Shown one piece after another: positions 26,631 to 35,163 of a DNA stretch of 64,000 bases (position 1 is its first letter; every line of letters begins with the position of its first letter). This DNA comes from an uncultured Odoribacter sp. Its GTDB lineage: Bacteria > Bacteroidota > Bacteroidia > Bacteroidales > Marinifilaceae. The position numbers and the translations under genes were made by a program. The DNA lies in contig CALUKF010000002.1 in assembly GCA_944321145.1 (NCBI GenBank), positions 55,506 through 119,505 on the forward strand. Reading direction: 5' to 3'. The notes beneath the pieces were generated by a model. That model was not told the DNA's origin and did no database searches. It saw nothing but the letters and a program-made list of their open reading frames with translations.

Positions 26631-27764
26631 ATGGACAGAGATATATTGACAAAATCATTGATTGGCCGACTGAATGATTTGGAGGCAAGGGAGTTGAAGG
26701 AATGGCTGGAGGCTTCGGAGGAGCACCGGGCATATTACCGGAAACTGCAAGGGTTGGCGATGCAGAAACAAAAAGAGCCGGTGGACGTGGAACGGAATTA
26801 CCAAGAGTTCCTGCAAAAGATACACCGGCAGCCCCGGACGCGCAGCATCCGGATGCGGGGCTGGTGGGCAGCGGCAGCAGTGGCGGTCTGCCTGTGCGGG
26901 GCGACGTGGAGCCTGCTGCACCGGGAAGCGCCTGCCGTCGTGGAAGACATCCCGCTGGTGGTTGCTACGGAAGGAACGGATGCCCTCCTGCAGGTAGAGG
27001 GCGAAAAGGCGTTTCTTATCAACGAAGACACAGATGAGCAATTGCTCCAGCAATCGGGCACTGCCTTAGGCGAGGAGGCAAATACCATTAATTATATAGC
27101 TCGCCAGGATTCCGTGCCCGTCCAGCCCAAGACGCATTTGCTCAAGATTCCCCACAGCGGGGAGTTCCACTTAGAATTGGCAGACGGGACGAATGTTTGG
27201 CTGAACGCGGAGACGGAACTGGAATATTTAGTGCCCTTCGCAGCAGGGGAACGGCGGGTGAAACTGAACGGGGAGGCTTATTTTGAAGTTGCCAAATCCG
27301 ACGTGCCCTTTGTCGTGGCATTCAAAGGCATGGAAATCCAAGTGCTGGGCACGAAATTCAATGTGCAGGCATACGAAGACAGCGAGCGTTTTGCCGCCAC
27401 GCTGGTAGAAGGAAGCATTGCCCTGGAGACTGGCGCCGAAGCGTTGAAGCTGCAACCGGGAGAACAAGTCCGCAAAGAGGGGGAACATTGGGTTGTGGAA
27501 ACCGTGGACGTGACCAATTGCATTGCCTGGAAAGACGGGGTCATCGCTTTCGAGGGCGAACGGCTGGAGGATATCATGGAAAAATTGGGACGCTGGTACG
27601 ACATAGAAGTATTCTATCAAAACCCGGAAGTGAAGGACATGCGCTTTACGGGCAACATCGACCGCTACGAAGACGTGCGGATGCTGCTGGGCAAGATAGA
27701 AAAGATGAACGTCGTCAGCTTTACCGTAAAAGGGAATTGTATTACTGTATGCAAGAATAAATAA
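26631..27764 (+). CDS. FecR-family anti-sigma factor
   Basis: 377 residues. Cytoplasmic N-terminal region (about 1-80, 'RLNDLEARELKEWLEASEEH'), single membrane segment 'WWAAAAVAVCLCGATWSLL', periplasmic FecR domain ('HSGEFHLELADGTNVWLNAE', 'GERRVKLNGEAYFEVAKSDV', 'VLGTKFNVQAYEDSE'), then a C-terminal DUF4974-like domain ('IAFEGERLEDIMEKLGRWYD'). FecR proteins pass a signal from a TonB-dependent receptor to an ECF sigma factor. The receptor follows directly (SusC with STN domain). The usual sigma gene just upstream is absent here; a candidate sigma gene is at 39081-39680. The 218-bp upstream gap holds only the hydG promoter and no clear plus-strand TAnnTTTG box. Confidence 0.93.
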   Translation: MDRDILTKSLIGRLNDLEARELKEWLEASEEHRAYYRKLQGLAMQKQKEPVDVERNYQEFLQKIHRQPRTRSIRMRGWWAAAAVAVCLCGATWSLLHREAPAVVEDIPLVVATEGTDALLQVEGEKAFLINEDTDEQLLQQSGTALGEEANTINYIARQDSVPVQPKTHLLKIPHSGEFHLELADGTNVWLNAETELEYLVPFAAGERRVKLNGEAYFEVAKSDVPFVVAFKGMEIQVLGTKFNVQAYEDSERFAATLVEGSIALETGAEALKLQPGEQVRKEGEHWVVETVDVTNCIAWKDGVIAFEGERLEDIMEKLGRWYDIEVFYQNPEVKDMRFTGNIDRYEDVRMLLGKIEKMNVVSFTVKGNCITVCKNK

Positions 27765-27792
27765 CTTTTTATTTAAACTTAATCGATTGTTT

Positions 27793-30700
27793 ATGAAGGA
27801 AAAGATCATGAACAGCTTCTTCACCAGGATGAAGAGGCATGGCGGCAGGCAGTTGCTCGTATGCATCTGTTTGACCGCATTGACCACAGTCAATGTCTGT
27901 GCCAAAAGCATGGCGCAGACCGTCACGTTGCGCATGAAAGAAGCAACATTGCAGGAAGTGTTCAAACAGCTGGAAAAGAAGAGCGACTACCGCTTCCTCT
28001 ACCAGTCGGACGAAGCCGCTGCCACGAAAGTCAAGGACTTGGCAATGGTCAATTCGTCCATCAGCACGGTGCTGGACTACTGCCTGGCAAACACGGGATT
28101 GGGTTACGAAATCGATGGTAACTACATCATCATCAAAGCCCTCGACAAAGTGCCGGCAATCCCGCAGGAAATCGAGACCATCCACGGCGTGGTGACCGAC
28201 ACGGAGGGCAATCCCATCCCGGGGGTGTCAGTCATGATTAGCGGCACGACCATCGGCGTGAGCACCAACGCCAATGGCGAGTTTGAGATTGTCAAACCGA
28301 CAAGCCAGACGGAGTTCTCGCTGGTGTTCAGCTTTATCGGGATGAAGGCGCAGAGCATTCCCTATAAGGGACAAAAAGTGGTCGCCGTGACCATGGAGGA
28401 AGACAGCTATGAGCTGGATGCCGCCAACGTCATCGAAACCGGTTACGGTCCCATCGACCGCCGCCACTCGACCAGCGCCGTGACTTCCGTGCGTGCCGAA
28501 GACATCTTGGTGCCGGGTATGTCGTCCATCGACCAGGCATTGGAAGGGCGCATCCCCGATTTGGTGCTGATGAGCAACTCCGGTGAGGTAGGCGCCACTC
28601 CCCGTATCCGCGTGCGCGGTACTTCCACGGTTTTAGGCAACCGCGAGCCGGTATGGGTATTGGACGGCATCGTCCTGACCGACCCGGTAGACCTCGACCC
28701 GCAAGTGCTGAACGACCCGGACTACGTGAACCTCATCGGTAATGCCATCGGCGGTATCAACCCGCAGGACATTGAACGGATTGACGTCCTGAAAGATGCT
28801 TCGGCAACTGCCATTTACGGTACGCAGGCTGCCAACGGCGTGATTGTAGTGACCACCAAAAAAGGACAGGTGGGCGAACCCAGAATTTCTTACTATCACG
28901 AATCCACCATCACCCGCCGTCCCCGCTATACGGACAGAAATGTGTATGTCATGAACTCGCAGGAGCGGGTACAGTTCAGCCGCGACTTGGTGAACCTGCA
29001 CTACAAATTCCCAAACAACATGGAGATGGTAGGTTATGAAGGAGCTTGGTACGATTGGCAGAACGGAGCCATCACGCATGATGATTTCTTGAAACAAGTA
29101 AAATATTACGAAACCTTGAATACGGACTGGTTCAAGTTGTTGACCCATGATGCTTATTCGCATTCCCACACGTTAAGCGTATCCGGCGGTAGCCAGCAAG
29201 TCCGTTATTATGCGTCGCTGGGGTATGAGAAAGAGGACGGTGTCACCAACACCACTTTCGTTGACCGCTATACCATGATGATGAAGGTAGACGCCACCAT
29301 CACGGACAAATTGAAAATCAACCTGAACATCAACGGCAACGTGCAGAAGAAAAATCACCTGCCGTCCGAACTTTCCGCCATCGACTATGCCTACAACACG
29401 ACCCGCGCGCTGCCGGCTTATCATGAAGACGGAACGTATTATTTCCACGAAAGAGCCAATGTCTACGAAACCAACAGCAACTTTTTCCAATACAACGTAT
29501 TGAACGAAATAGACAACAGTTCCAACACTTACGATGGAAACACGATGATGGCAACTTTGGTGGGACGCTACGACATCCGCCCGATGTGGTACGTGCAGGT
29601 AACCGGTTCCTACAGCCGCAGCAACACCACGCAAGAGACCTGGTGGGGAGAGAAATCCTATTATGCTGCCGCACTGAAAAATGCGGAATACGACGAGCAA
29701 CCCATTGAAAATGACACAAAATGCGTATTACCCTATGGCGGCGTATTGAAGACTTCGGAATCCACCTCGGAATCCGCAACGTTCCGCCTCCAGCACAACA
29801 TCACCCGGCGTTTCGGCATTGCCGAACAGCATTCCATCGCTTCAACCCTCGGTTTTGAAATCAGCTCCGTCAAAAATACAGCCAGCAGCATCGAGCGGCG
29901 GGGATTCTACAAAGACCGCGGATTGCAATTTGTCGCTTTGGATGACGTGGACAAATTCCCCGGCTATAAATCCTGGCTGGAACAGGGATATGAGCAATTG
30001 ACCAACGGGCTGACTAATAAAATCAGCGGTTACATGACTCTGAGTTACACGTACAAGGAACTTTTCACCTTGAACCTGAACGGCCGTTTCGATGCTTCCA
30101 ATAAATTCGGCAGCCGCAGCAACGAGAAATTCTTGCCCATCTGGTCTATTTCCGGTTCAACCAACCTGAAAAACTACTTCGCCCAAGAAAAGAATTGGCT
30201 GACGGAAGCCCGAATCCGCCTGTCCTTTGGACACCAAGGAAACATGGTGGACGGACAGACCCCGAACCTCCTGATTAAACAAGGAACTGTCAGTACGATT
30301 TATGACGGAGAGTATTATTCCACTGTTGCCAATCTGCCGAACCCCAATTTGCGTTGGGAAAAAACCGCACAGTTCAACGTCGGTTTTGACTTCGGTTTCT
30401 TTGACGGACGGTTGAATGTGAGCGGAGACTACTATTACAAGAAAACGACGGATTTGTTCTCCGATGTCAATGTTTCCCCCATCAACGGTATTACCTCCTA
30501 CGTCATGAACGACGGCATCATGACCAACGAAGGCTTCTCCATCCAATTAAGCGGTTATCCGGTTCAAAACGACAATTTCCGCTGGTATGTCTCCACCTAC
30601 TATTCGGTCAACAAAAACTCGAACGAAATCAACAACAACGACAACTATAGCCTTGACCAATACCTGTCCGGAACAGCTGTGGTCAAAGGGAAACCCATCA

Positions 30701-31431
30701 GCACCTTCTATTCCTACAAATTCTTAGGTTTGAACCCGCAAAACGGTACCCCGATGTTCGACGACTGGGCAGACCGCTGGTACTTGCTGAAAGGAAAAAC
30801 TTTGTCAGAGGTCATCCCCTTGGTATTGGAAGACAGCGGTACCCGCGACCCGAAATTCTCCGGCAACTTGAACAACACCTTTACTTACAAGAACTGGAGC
30901 CTCGGTTTGAACTTCGCCTATAGCCTCGGTTCAAAAGTCCGGCTGTTCGAAATGTACGGACCAATCATGGACGGGGTTTCCTCTGCCACCAACATCCGAA
31001 AAGAATTTTTGGACCGTTGGCAAGTACCCGGCGACGAGCTCCGGACAAACTATCCGTCCATCATGAGCCCGTCCTCCGACGATTATGAGAAATACAGCTA
31101 CCACTATTCCTCCTCCTCCCGGGCTGTCGGAACAAATAGCGGCGTAGTCACCTTTGCCGACAATATATGGCAGATGTACGATGATTCCAATTACCGGGTA
31201 GTAAGCGGCAATTACATCAAATTGCAATCCATGTCTTTGCGGTACCGCCTGTCTCAAAAAGCTTTGCAGAAACTGCCGTTTGAAGCCTTGAGTTTCAGCT
31301 TTAGCACAACCAACTGCTTTACGCTTTCTGCCAAGGAATTGAAAGGACAAGACCCGACGCAAGCCGGTTTCGCCGATGCCGGACTGTCCGTGCGTCCGAC
31401 TTATACGTTCAGTTTGAATGTTTCATTTTAA
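27793..31431 (+). CDS. SusC/RagA-family TonB-dependent receptor with STN signalling domain
   Basis: 1212 residues from ATG 27793; two codons upstream start with TTG and are unlikely. Order: signal peptide (about 20-40), STN domain 'TVTLRMKEATLQEVFKQLEK', carboxypeptidase-regulatory-like domain 'IHGVVTDTEGNPIPGVSVMI', SusC plug with 'GYGPIDRRHSTSAVTSVRAE' and 'RVRGTSTVLGNREPVWVLDG', 'IERIDVLKDASATAIYGTQA', then a 22-strand barrel ending in aromatic 'FSLNVSF'. It takes up a large ligand with its SusD partner, and the STN domain should contact FecR. Ligand unknown: no glycoside hydrolases in the locus, rather a peptidase-like and a thioredoxin protein. Confidence 0.96.
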   Translation: MKEKIMNSFFTRMKRHGGRQLLVCICLTALTTVNVCAKSMAQTVTLRMKEATLQEVFKQLEKKSDYRFLYQSDEAAATKVKDLAMVNSSISTVLDYCLANTGLGYEIDGNYIIIKALDKVPAIPQEIETIHGVVTDTEGNPIPGVSVMISGTTIGVSTNANGEFEIVKPTSQTEFSLVFSFIGMKAQSIPYKGQKVVAVTMEEDSYELDAANVIETGYGPIDRRHSTSAVTSVRAEDILVPGMSSIDQALEGRIPDLVLMSNSGEVGATPRIRVRGTSTVLGNREPVWVLDGIVLTDPVDLDPQVLNDPDYVNLIGNAIGGINPQDIERIDVLKDASATAIYGTQAANGVIVVTTKKGQVGEPRISYYHESTITRRPRYTDRNVYVMNSQERVQFSRDLVNLHYKFPNNMEMVGYEGAWYDWQNGAITHDDFLKQVKYYETLNTDWFKLLTHDAYSHSHTLSVSGGSQQVRYYASLGYEKEDGVTNTTFVDRYTMMMKVDATITDKLKINLNINGNVQKKNHLPSELSAIDYAYNTTRALPAYHEDGTYYFHERANVYETNSNFFQYNVLNEIDNSSNTYDGNTMMATLVGRYDIRPMWYVQVTGSYSRSNTTQETWWGEKSYYAAALKNAEYDEQPIENDTKCVLPYGGVLKTSESTSESATFRLQHNITRRFGIAEQHSIASTLGFEISSVKNTASSIERRGFYKDRGLQFVALDDVDKFPGYKSWLEQGYEQLTNGLTNKISGYMTLSYTYKELFTLNLNGRFDASNKFGSRSNEKFLPIWSISGSTNLKNYFAQEKNWLTEARIRLSFGHQGNMVDGQTPNLLIKQGTVSTIYDGEYYSTVANLPNPNLRWEKTAQFNVGFDFGFFDGRLNVSGDYYYKKTTDLFSDVNVSPINGITSYVMNDGIMTNEGFSIQLSGYPVQNDNFRWYVSTYYSVNKNSNEINNNDNYSLDQYLSGTAVVKGKPISTFYSYKFLGLNPQNGTPMFDDWADRWYLLKGKTLSEVIPLVLEDSGTRDPKFSGNLNNTFTYKNWSLGLNFAYSLGSKVRLFEMYGPIMDGVSSATNIRKEFLDRWQVPGDELRTNYPSIMSPSSDDYEKYSYHYSSSSRAVGTNSGVVTFADNIWQMYDDSNYRVVSGNYIKLQSMSLRYRLSQKALQKLPFEALSFSFSTTNCFTLSAKELKGQDPTQAGFADAGLSVRPTYTFSLNVSF

Positions 31432-31437
31432 AGGATT

Positions 31438-33042
31438 ATGAATATGAAAAATAGTATATTAGCATTGATTTTATTACTGTCCTGCGGATGCGGCAATTTC
31501 CTGTCTGAATATTCCCAGGACATGGTAAGGGCAAAGACCATCGCCGACTTCGACGAAGTGTTGCTCGGCAGCGTCTACCTCCCAATAGAAAGCAAATCGT
31601 ATGGAACGCTGATTGGCAATGGCAGCACACTTTCCTGGCTAAATATCATGGATGACGACATCAATGCCGTCCAAGCAGAAACGGGCAGCCCATCCGGAAG
31701 CTGGAATCTGCGCGACCGGTATATGGGATTAATGGAAAACAATTATGGGTATTATACGTGGCAGTACAATGTCCGGATTAAACCGACCGGTTCAGAAGGT
31801 CCTAATGATGTTACAACTTGGAATGACCTTTATGCACGTATCAATTACACCAACGTGATTTTGGACGAGTTGGCAGAAATCGACCCCAAAAATGATACGG
31901 AAGTTTTGCAGAAAAACCGGGTATTGGGGGAGACCTATTTCCTGCGGGCACAGTTCTACTTTTTCCTGACCAACCTTTACGGTGCACCTTATGCCCCGTC
32001 CACGGCAAACACAACCTTGAGCGTACCGCTGAAACTGACTGCCTATGTAGAGCACGACAGGGACAAGGACACCCAGTTTACCCGGGCGACCCAAGCCGAA
32101 GTGTATGCACAGATAGTCGATGACTTGGAGCAAGCCATTGCCCATTTCAAAGAAGGGGAAGTTTCTTCCTACCGGAAAATTTACCGTGCCAACCAGGAAG
32201 CAGCCCAATTACTGTTAAGCCGCGTGTACCTGTATATGCAGGATTGGGAAAATGCCCGGACGGCAGCCCGCGACTTTTTGGACATGGACGTATCCCTGGA
32301 AGTTCTGGGAGGAGACCTGACCAGCCCGTTCCTGAATGACGATAATTCAGAAATCCTGTTTTCACAAGGCAGCCAGCACCTGCAAAACGTCCTGACGGCG
32401 ATTGCCCCGGATTTTTGCGTATCATCAGACTTATATAACCTCTACGAGGAAGGCGACCATCGGGCAAGCTTTTTCCAAATGCGTTCCAGCGACAGCCTCG
32501 CCTTGGTCAACAAATACGAAATGGACGGCGAGGAAGTGCTGAATGAACGGGTTACAGACATCATGCCTTTGCGGGTGGCAGAAGGATACCTGAACATGGC
32601 AGAGGCATGCGCCATGCTGAACGACCCGGAAGCCAATACTTACCTGAATGCCCTGCGGCGCAACCGTATCAGCGGATACGTTGACCAAACCTATAGCGGC
32701 GATGAACTGATTACCCAGGTACGCAACGAACGGCGCAAGGAATTGTGCTTCGAGGGACACCGCTGGTTTGACTTACGGCGTTATAAAGTGAATGAAGTTT
32801 CTCCATTCTCAAAAATCATCACCCATGCCTATCATTATTACAGTACCGCCAATCAGAATTATACCGGTACCGAAATATACGAGATACTACCCTTTGAAAC
32901 GAATGTTTGGACATTCATGATTCCTGAGGATGTAATTGAATTTGATAAGGTAGCCATGCCCAACAACGAAAGAGACCCAAGAGCTATTACGGTAGTGGAT
33001 TCTACAGAAGATGAAACCGAATCAGAAGAAGGAACCAATTAA
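31438..33042 (+). CDS. SusD/RagB-family outer-membrane lipoprotein
   Basis: 534 residues; start ATG 31438 (MNMKNS) or 31444. Lipobox LLSC (in 'LLLLSCGCGNFL'). SusD features: 'LYARINYTNVILDELAEIDP', 'VLGETYFLRAQFYFFLTNLY' and TPR-like helices, then C-terminal 'MPLRVAEGYLNMAEACAMLN' and 'NERRKELCFEGHRWFDLRRY'. Caps the SusC barrel and binds the substrate at the cell surface. Six bases after the SusC stop. Confidence 0.95.
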   Translation: MNMKNSILALILLLSCGCGNFLSEYSQDMVRAKTIADFDEVLLGSVYLPIESKSYGTLIGNGSTLSWLNIMDDDINAVQAETGSPSGSWNLRDRYMGLMENNYGYYTWQYNVRIKPTGSEGPNDVTTWNDLYARINYTNVILDELAEIDPKNDTEVLQKNRVLGETYFLRAQFYFFLTNLYGAPYAPSTANTTLSVPLKLTAYVEHDRDKDTQFTRATQAEVYAQIVDDLEQAIAHFKEGEVSSYRKIYRANQEAAQLLLSRVYLYMQDWENARTAARDFLDMDVSLEVLGGDLTSPFLNDDNSEILFSQGSQHLQNVLTAIAPDFCVSSDLYNLYEEGDHRASFFQMRSSDSLALVNKYEMDGEEVLNERVTDIMPLRVAEGYLNMAEACAMLNDPEANTYLNALRRNRISGYVDQTYSGDELITQVRNERRKELCFEGHRWFDLRRYKVNEVSPFSKIITHAYHYYSTANQNYTGTEIYEILPFETNVWTFMIPEDVIEFDKVAMPNNERDPRAITVVDSTEDETESEEGTN

Positions 33043-33055
33043 AAACAAAGACACG

Positions 33056-34135
33056 ATGAAAAAGTATTTATTCTATTTGATATTAGCATTTGTCTGGGTG
33101 TCTTGTGAAAAGGAAGACACGTTAGAACCGAAGATTGATTATTTCAATCTGTATACCATTGCGCCAGATCCCAATGACTCCGTTCAGCAACTACGTTATG
33201 AGATTTATACAGAATACGGGATTCCTGTATATTTCTCGGATACCGTAGGGAAATACCCGCTGACTGTCAATGTCTACGGTGATACGGTCTACGAGTATGA
33301 ACTGATGGACTTGAATTGGGAATTTACGAACAGCTCCGAGGACAGCCGTTCCATTGAGTACATCTTTTTGAAAGACGACACGGAAAAGTACAACGCCCTG
33401 CTGTTTGCCCAAAAATTCCTTGAAAACAGTTCCCCGGCATTGCGTCCCTTGTCCATGCTGTTGGTTGATACTTTAAACATCATGGAAGATGCAAGCGAGG
33501 GTTATGTTTTCAATCATGAACTCCACAATTTTCGGACAATGGTCTGGGGTGGGGTCACCCTGCTATCGGAAGAAGACCAGACGGCTCTGATTGAGGAGGC
33601 TTGCAAAAGCTTAATCTCAGAAAAAATCCAGAATTATACTTATGAACTTACCCAGTTCCAAGTAGTTTCCCAGGATTATTACAATAAGTCATACCCGACT
33701 TCTCTTCCTGAATATACTTCAGATTGCATTACAGAATACGTCGATGAAAACAATCCCATGGCATACTACAATACTTGGTTCGGTTCAGAATATCTGAACA
33801 TCACTTACGGCATGTATGACGGGATACGCCATACACATGAAGAGGCTGTTGCTATCTTAAATGAACGAAGGGATGCCTATTGTGCGATTGTAGGAGCTTG
33901 GGGCTTTGTCTATGGTTATGGAAGAATGGCAAGCTATACTGCACCTTCTGCAGAGGATGACCTCAATTGCTATTTGGAACGCCTGTTAAGCGACAACCCC
34001 ACAGCCTGGTTTGAAAGATACTATTCCAATTACCCGTTGGTGATGAAAAAGTATGAAATTCTCTACAATTTGATTGTCAACGAACTGGGAGTTAAATTAG
34101 ATAATAATGACGAAGAACAAGAAGAAGAGATATGA
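33056..34135 (+). CDS. Lipoprotein resembling the putative zinc metallopeptidase (Mx1) family, motif degenerate
   Basis: 359 residues from ATG 33056 (MKKYLFYLIL), chosen because it gives a lipoprotein signal ('VWVSCEKED', Cys17); earlier codons overlap susD. The general pattern recalls Bacteroidetes SusCD-linked putative zinc peptidases: an early 'QLRYEIYTEYGIPVYFS', a central His-rich block 'GYVFNHELHNFRTMVWGG' and a late 'GFVYGYGRMASYTAPSAEDD'. The expected HExxH is not there: HELHN has Asn where the second His should be. So it may be a non-catalytic binding relative. Family call is from memory of the pattern and is tentative. Stop overlaps the next start by four bases. Confidence 0.6.
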   Translation: MKKYLFYLILAFVWVSCEKEDTLEPKIDYFNLYTIAPDPNDSVQQLRYEIYTEYGIPVYFSDTVGKYPLTVNVYGDTVYEYELMDLNWEFTNSSEDSRSIEYIFLKDDTEKYNALLFAQKFLENSSPALRPLSMLLVDTLNIMEDASEGYVFNHELHNFRTMVWGGVTLLSEEDQTALIEEACKSLISEKIQNYTYELTQFQVVSQDYYNKSYPTSLPEYTSDCITEYVDENNPMAYYNTWFGSEYLNITYGMYDGIRHTHEEAVAILNERRDAYCAIVGAWGFVYGYGRMASYTAPSAEDDLNCYLERLLSDNPTAWFERYYSNYPLVMKKYEILYNLIVNELGVKLDNNDEEQEEEI

Positions 34136-35157
34136 AAAAGATAGTTTACCTTTTGTTTGCCTGCATGGCAGTATTTGCCTGCAAGGACGAAGAGTCAGGA
34201 CCCGGATACACGGTTCCGACTGTAAATGAAGCACCCGATTTCACGGATGTAGACGGCAAAGTGTATAAATGTATCGAAATCGGCGATCAGATTTGGATGG
34301 CAGAGAACCTGGCAAGAAGATTGCCGTTGGGCTGCCGCGACGGGGTGTTTACTTATAACGAAGAGGTGTTGGATAGTGTGGATTATTCTGACATCACTGT
34401 CAGCATCGCAAGTACTGAATTTAAAACTTCTTTTTGGCAAGCCATGGAAATGGCTTATAATGACGGAAAACTTACTGACAGCGATTGGGAAATCATCAAC
34501 GGATATTCCAATACGATGTCTATCAGTTCTCTTTTGATGAATCTCCGCTTTGACCTGCCTACTGCAAGTTACCAAGTTGTCAATGGAGAATGTTATAGCA
34601 CAGCCATGGAGTTGGCTCGTGAGATGTTAAAAGAGCCTATCTATGAAGCTGCTGTCATTGAAGGTCAAGAGCATTTTGAAGCAGCCGAATTGAAAAACGG
34701 GCATTATTCCGAAACCTACGGATTGCTTTACACTTACGAAGCCGCCCTGCAGGCAGTGCCGGAAGGTTGGCGTCTCCCGACTGACGAGGACTGGGAAAAA
34801 TTGGAACGGGCTTTGGGCATGGCTGCCTCAGAACTCGACAAGACCAACGAATGGCGTGGCAACCGTGAAGCCGCTCTGCTGAAAGAAGGCAGCGAGGGCA
34901 TCGGTTTTGACGTGCGCTATGGCGGCGGCAGGGGCTTGACCAATCTGCAGAGCAATGACCACATCAATTATCTTAACTACGGACAAAATGCTTATTTCTG
35001 GTGTTCAGACCGGATTCAGGCAGACACGGTAGGAATCACGAGAAACATTGCCGTTTATACGGACAAAATCATGAAAATGACCACTTTATTCTCTACGGAA
35101 CGTTCACAGAGATTCCCGGTACTGTACAGTGTCCGTTGCGTAAAAGACAAAAACTAA
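34132..35157 (+). CDS. FISUMP-domain lipoprotein
   Basis: 341 residues. Lipobox VFAC (Cys17). The Fibrobacter-major-paralogous-domain (FISUMP) pattern is split: 'DVDGKVYKCIEIGDQIWMAE' near residue 40, then 'LYTYEAALQAVPEGWRLPTD' and 'EDWEKLERALG', 'GFDVRYGGGRGL', 'AYFWCSDRI' and 'VRCVKDKN' at the end. The domain is often found in surface-exposed lipoproteins of unknown role. A roughly 110-residue insertion (about 85-195) separates the two parts. Start overlaps the previous stop by four bases, and it is followed by the thioredoxin gene six bases on. Confidence 0.85.
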   Translation: MKKIVYLLFACMAVFACKDEESGPGYTVPTVNEAPDFTDVDGKVYKCIEIGDQIWMAENLARRLPLGCRDGVFTYNEEVLDSVDYSDITVSIASTEFKTSFWQAMEMAYNDGKLTDSDWEIINGYSNTMSISSLLMNLRFDLPTASYQVVNGECYSTAMELAREMLKEPIYEAAVIEGQEHFEAAELKNGHYSETYGLLYTYEAALQAVPEGWRLPTDEDWEKLERALGMAASELDKTNEWRGNREAALLKEGSEGIGFDVRYGGGRGLTNLQSNDHINYLNYGQNAYFWCSDRIQADTVGITRNIAVYTDKIMKMTTLFSTERSQRFPVLYSVRCVKDKN

Positions 35158-35163
35158 CACACG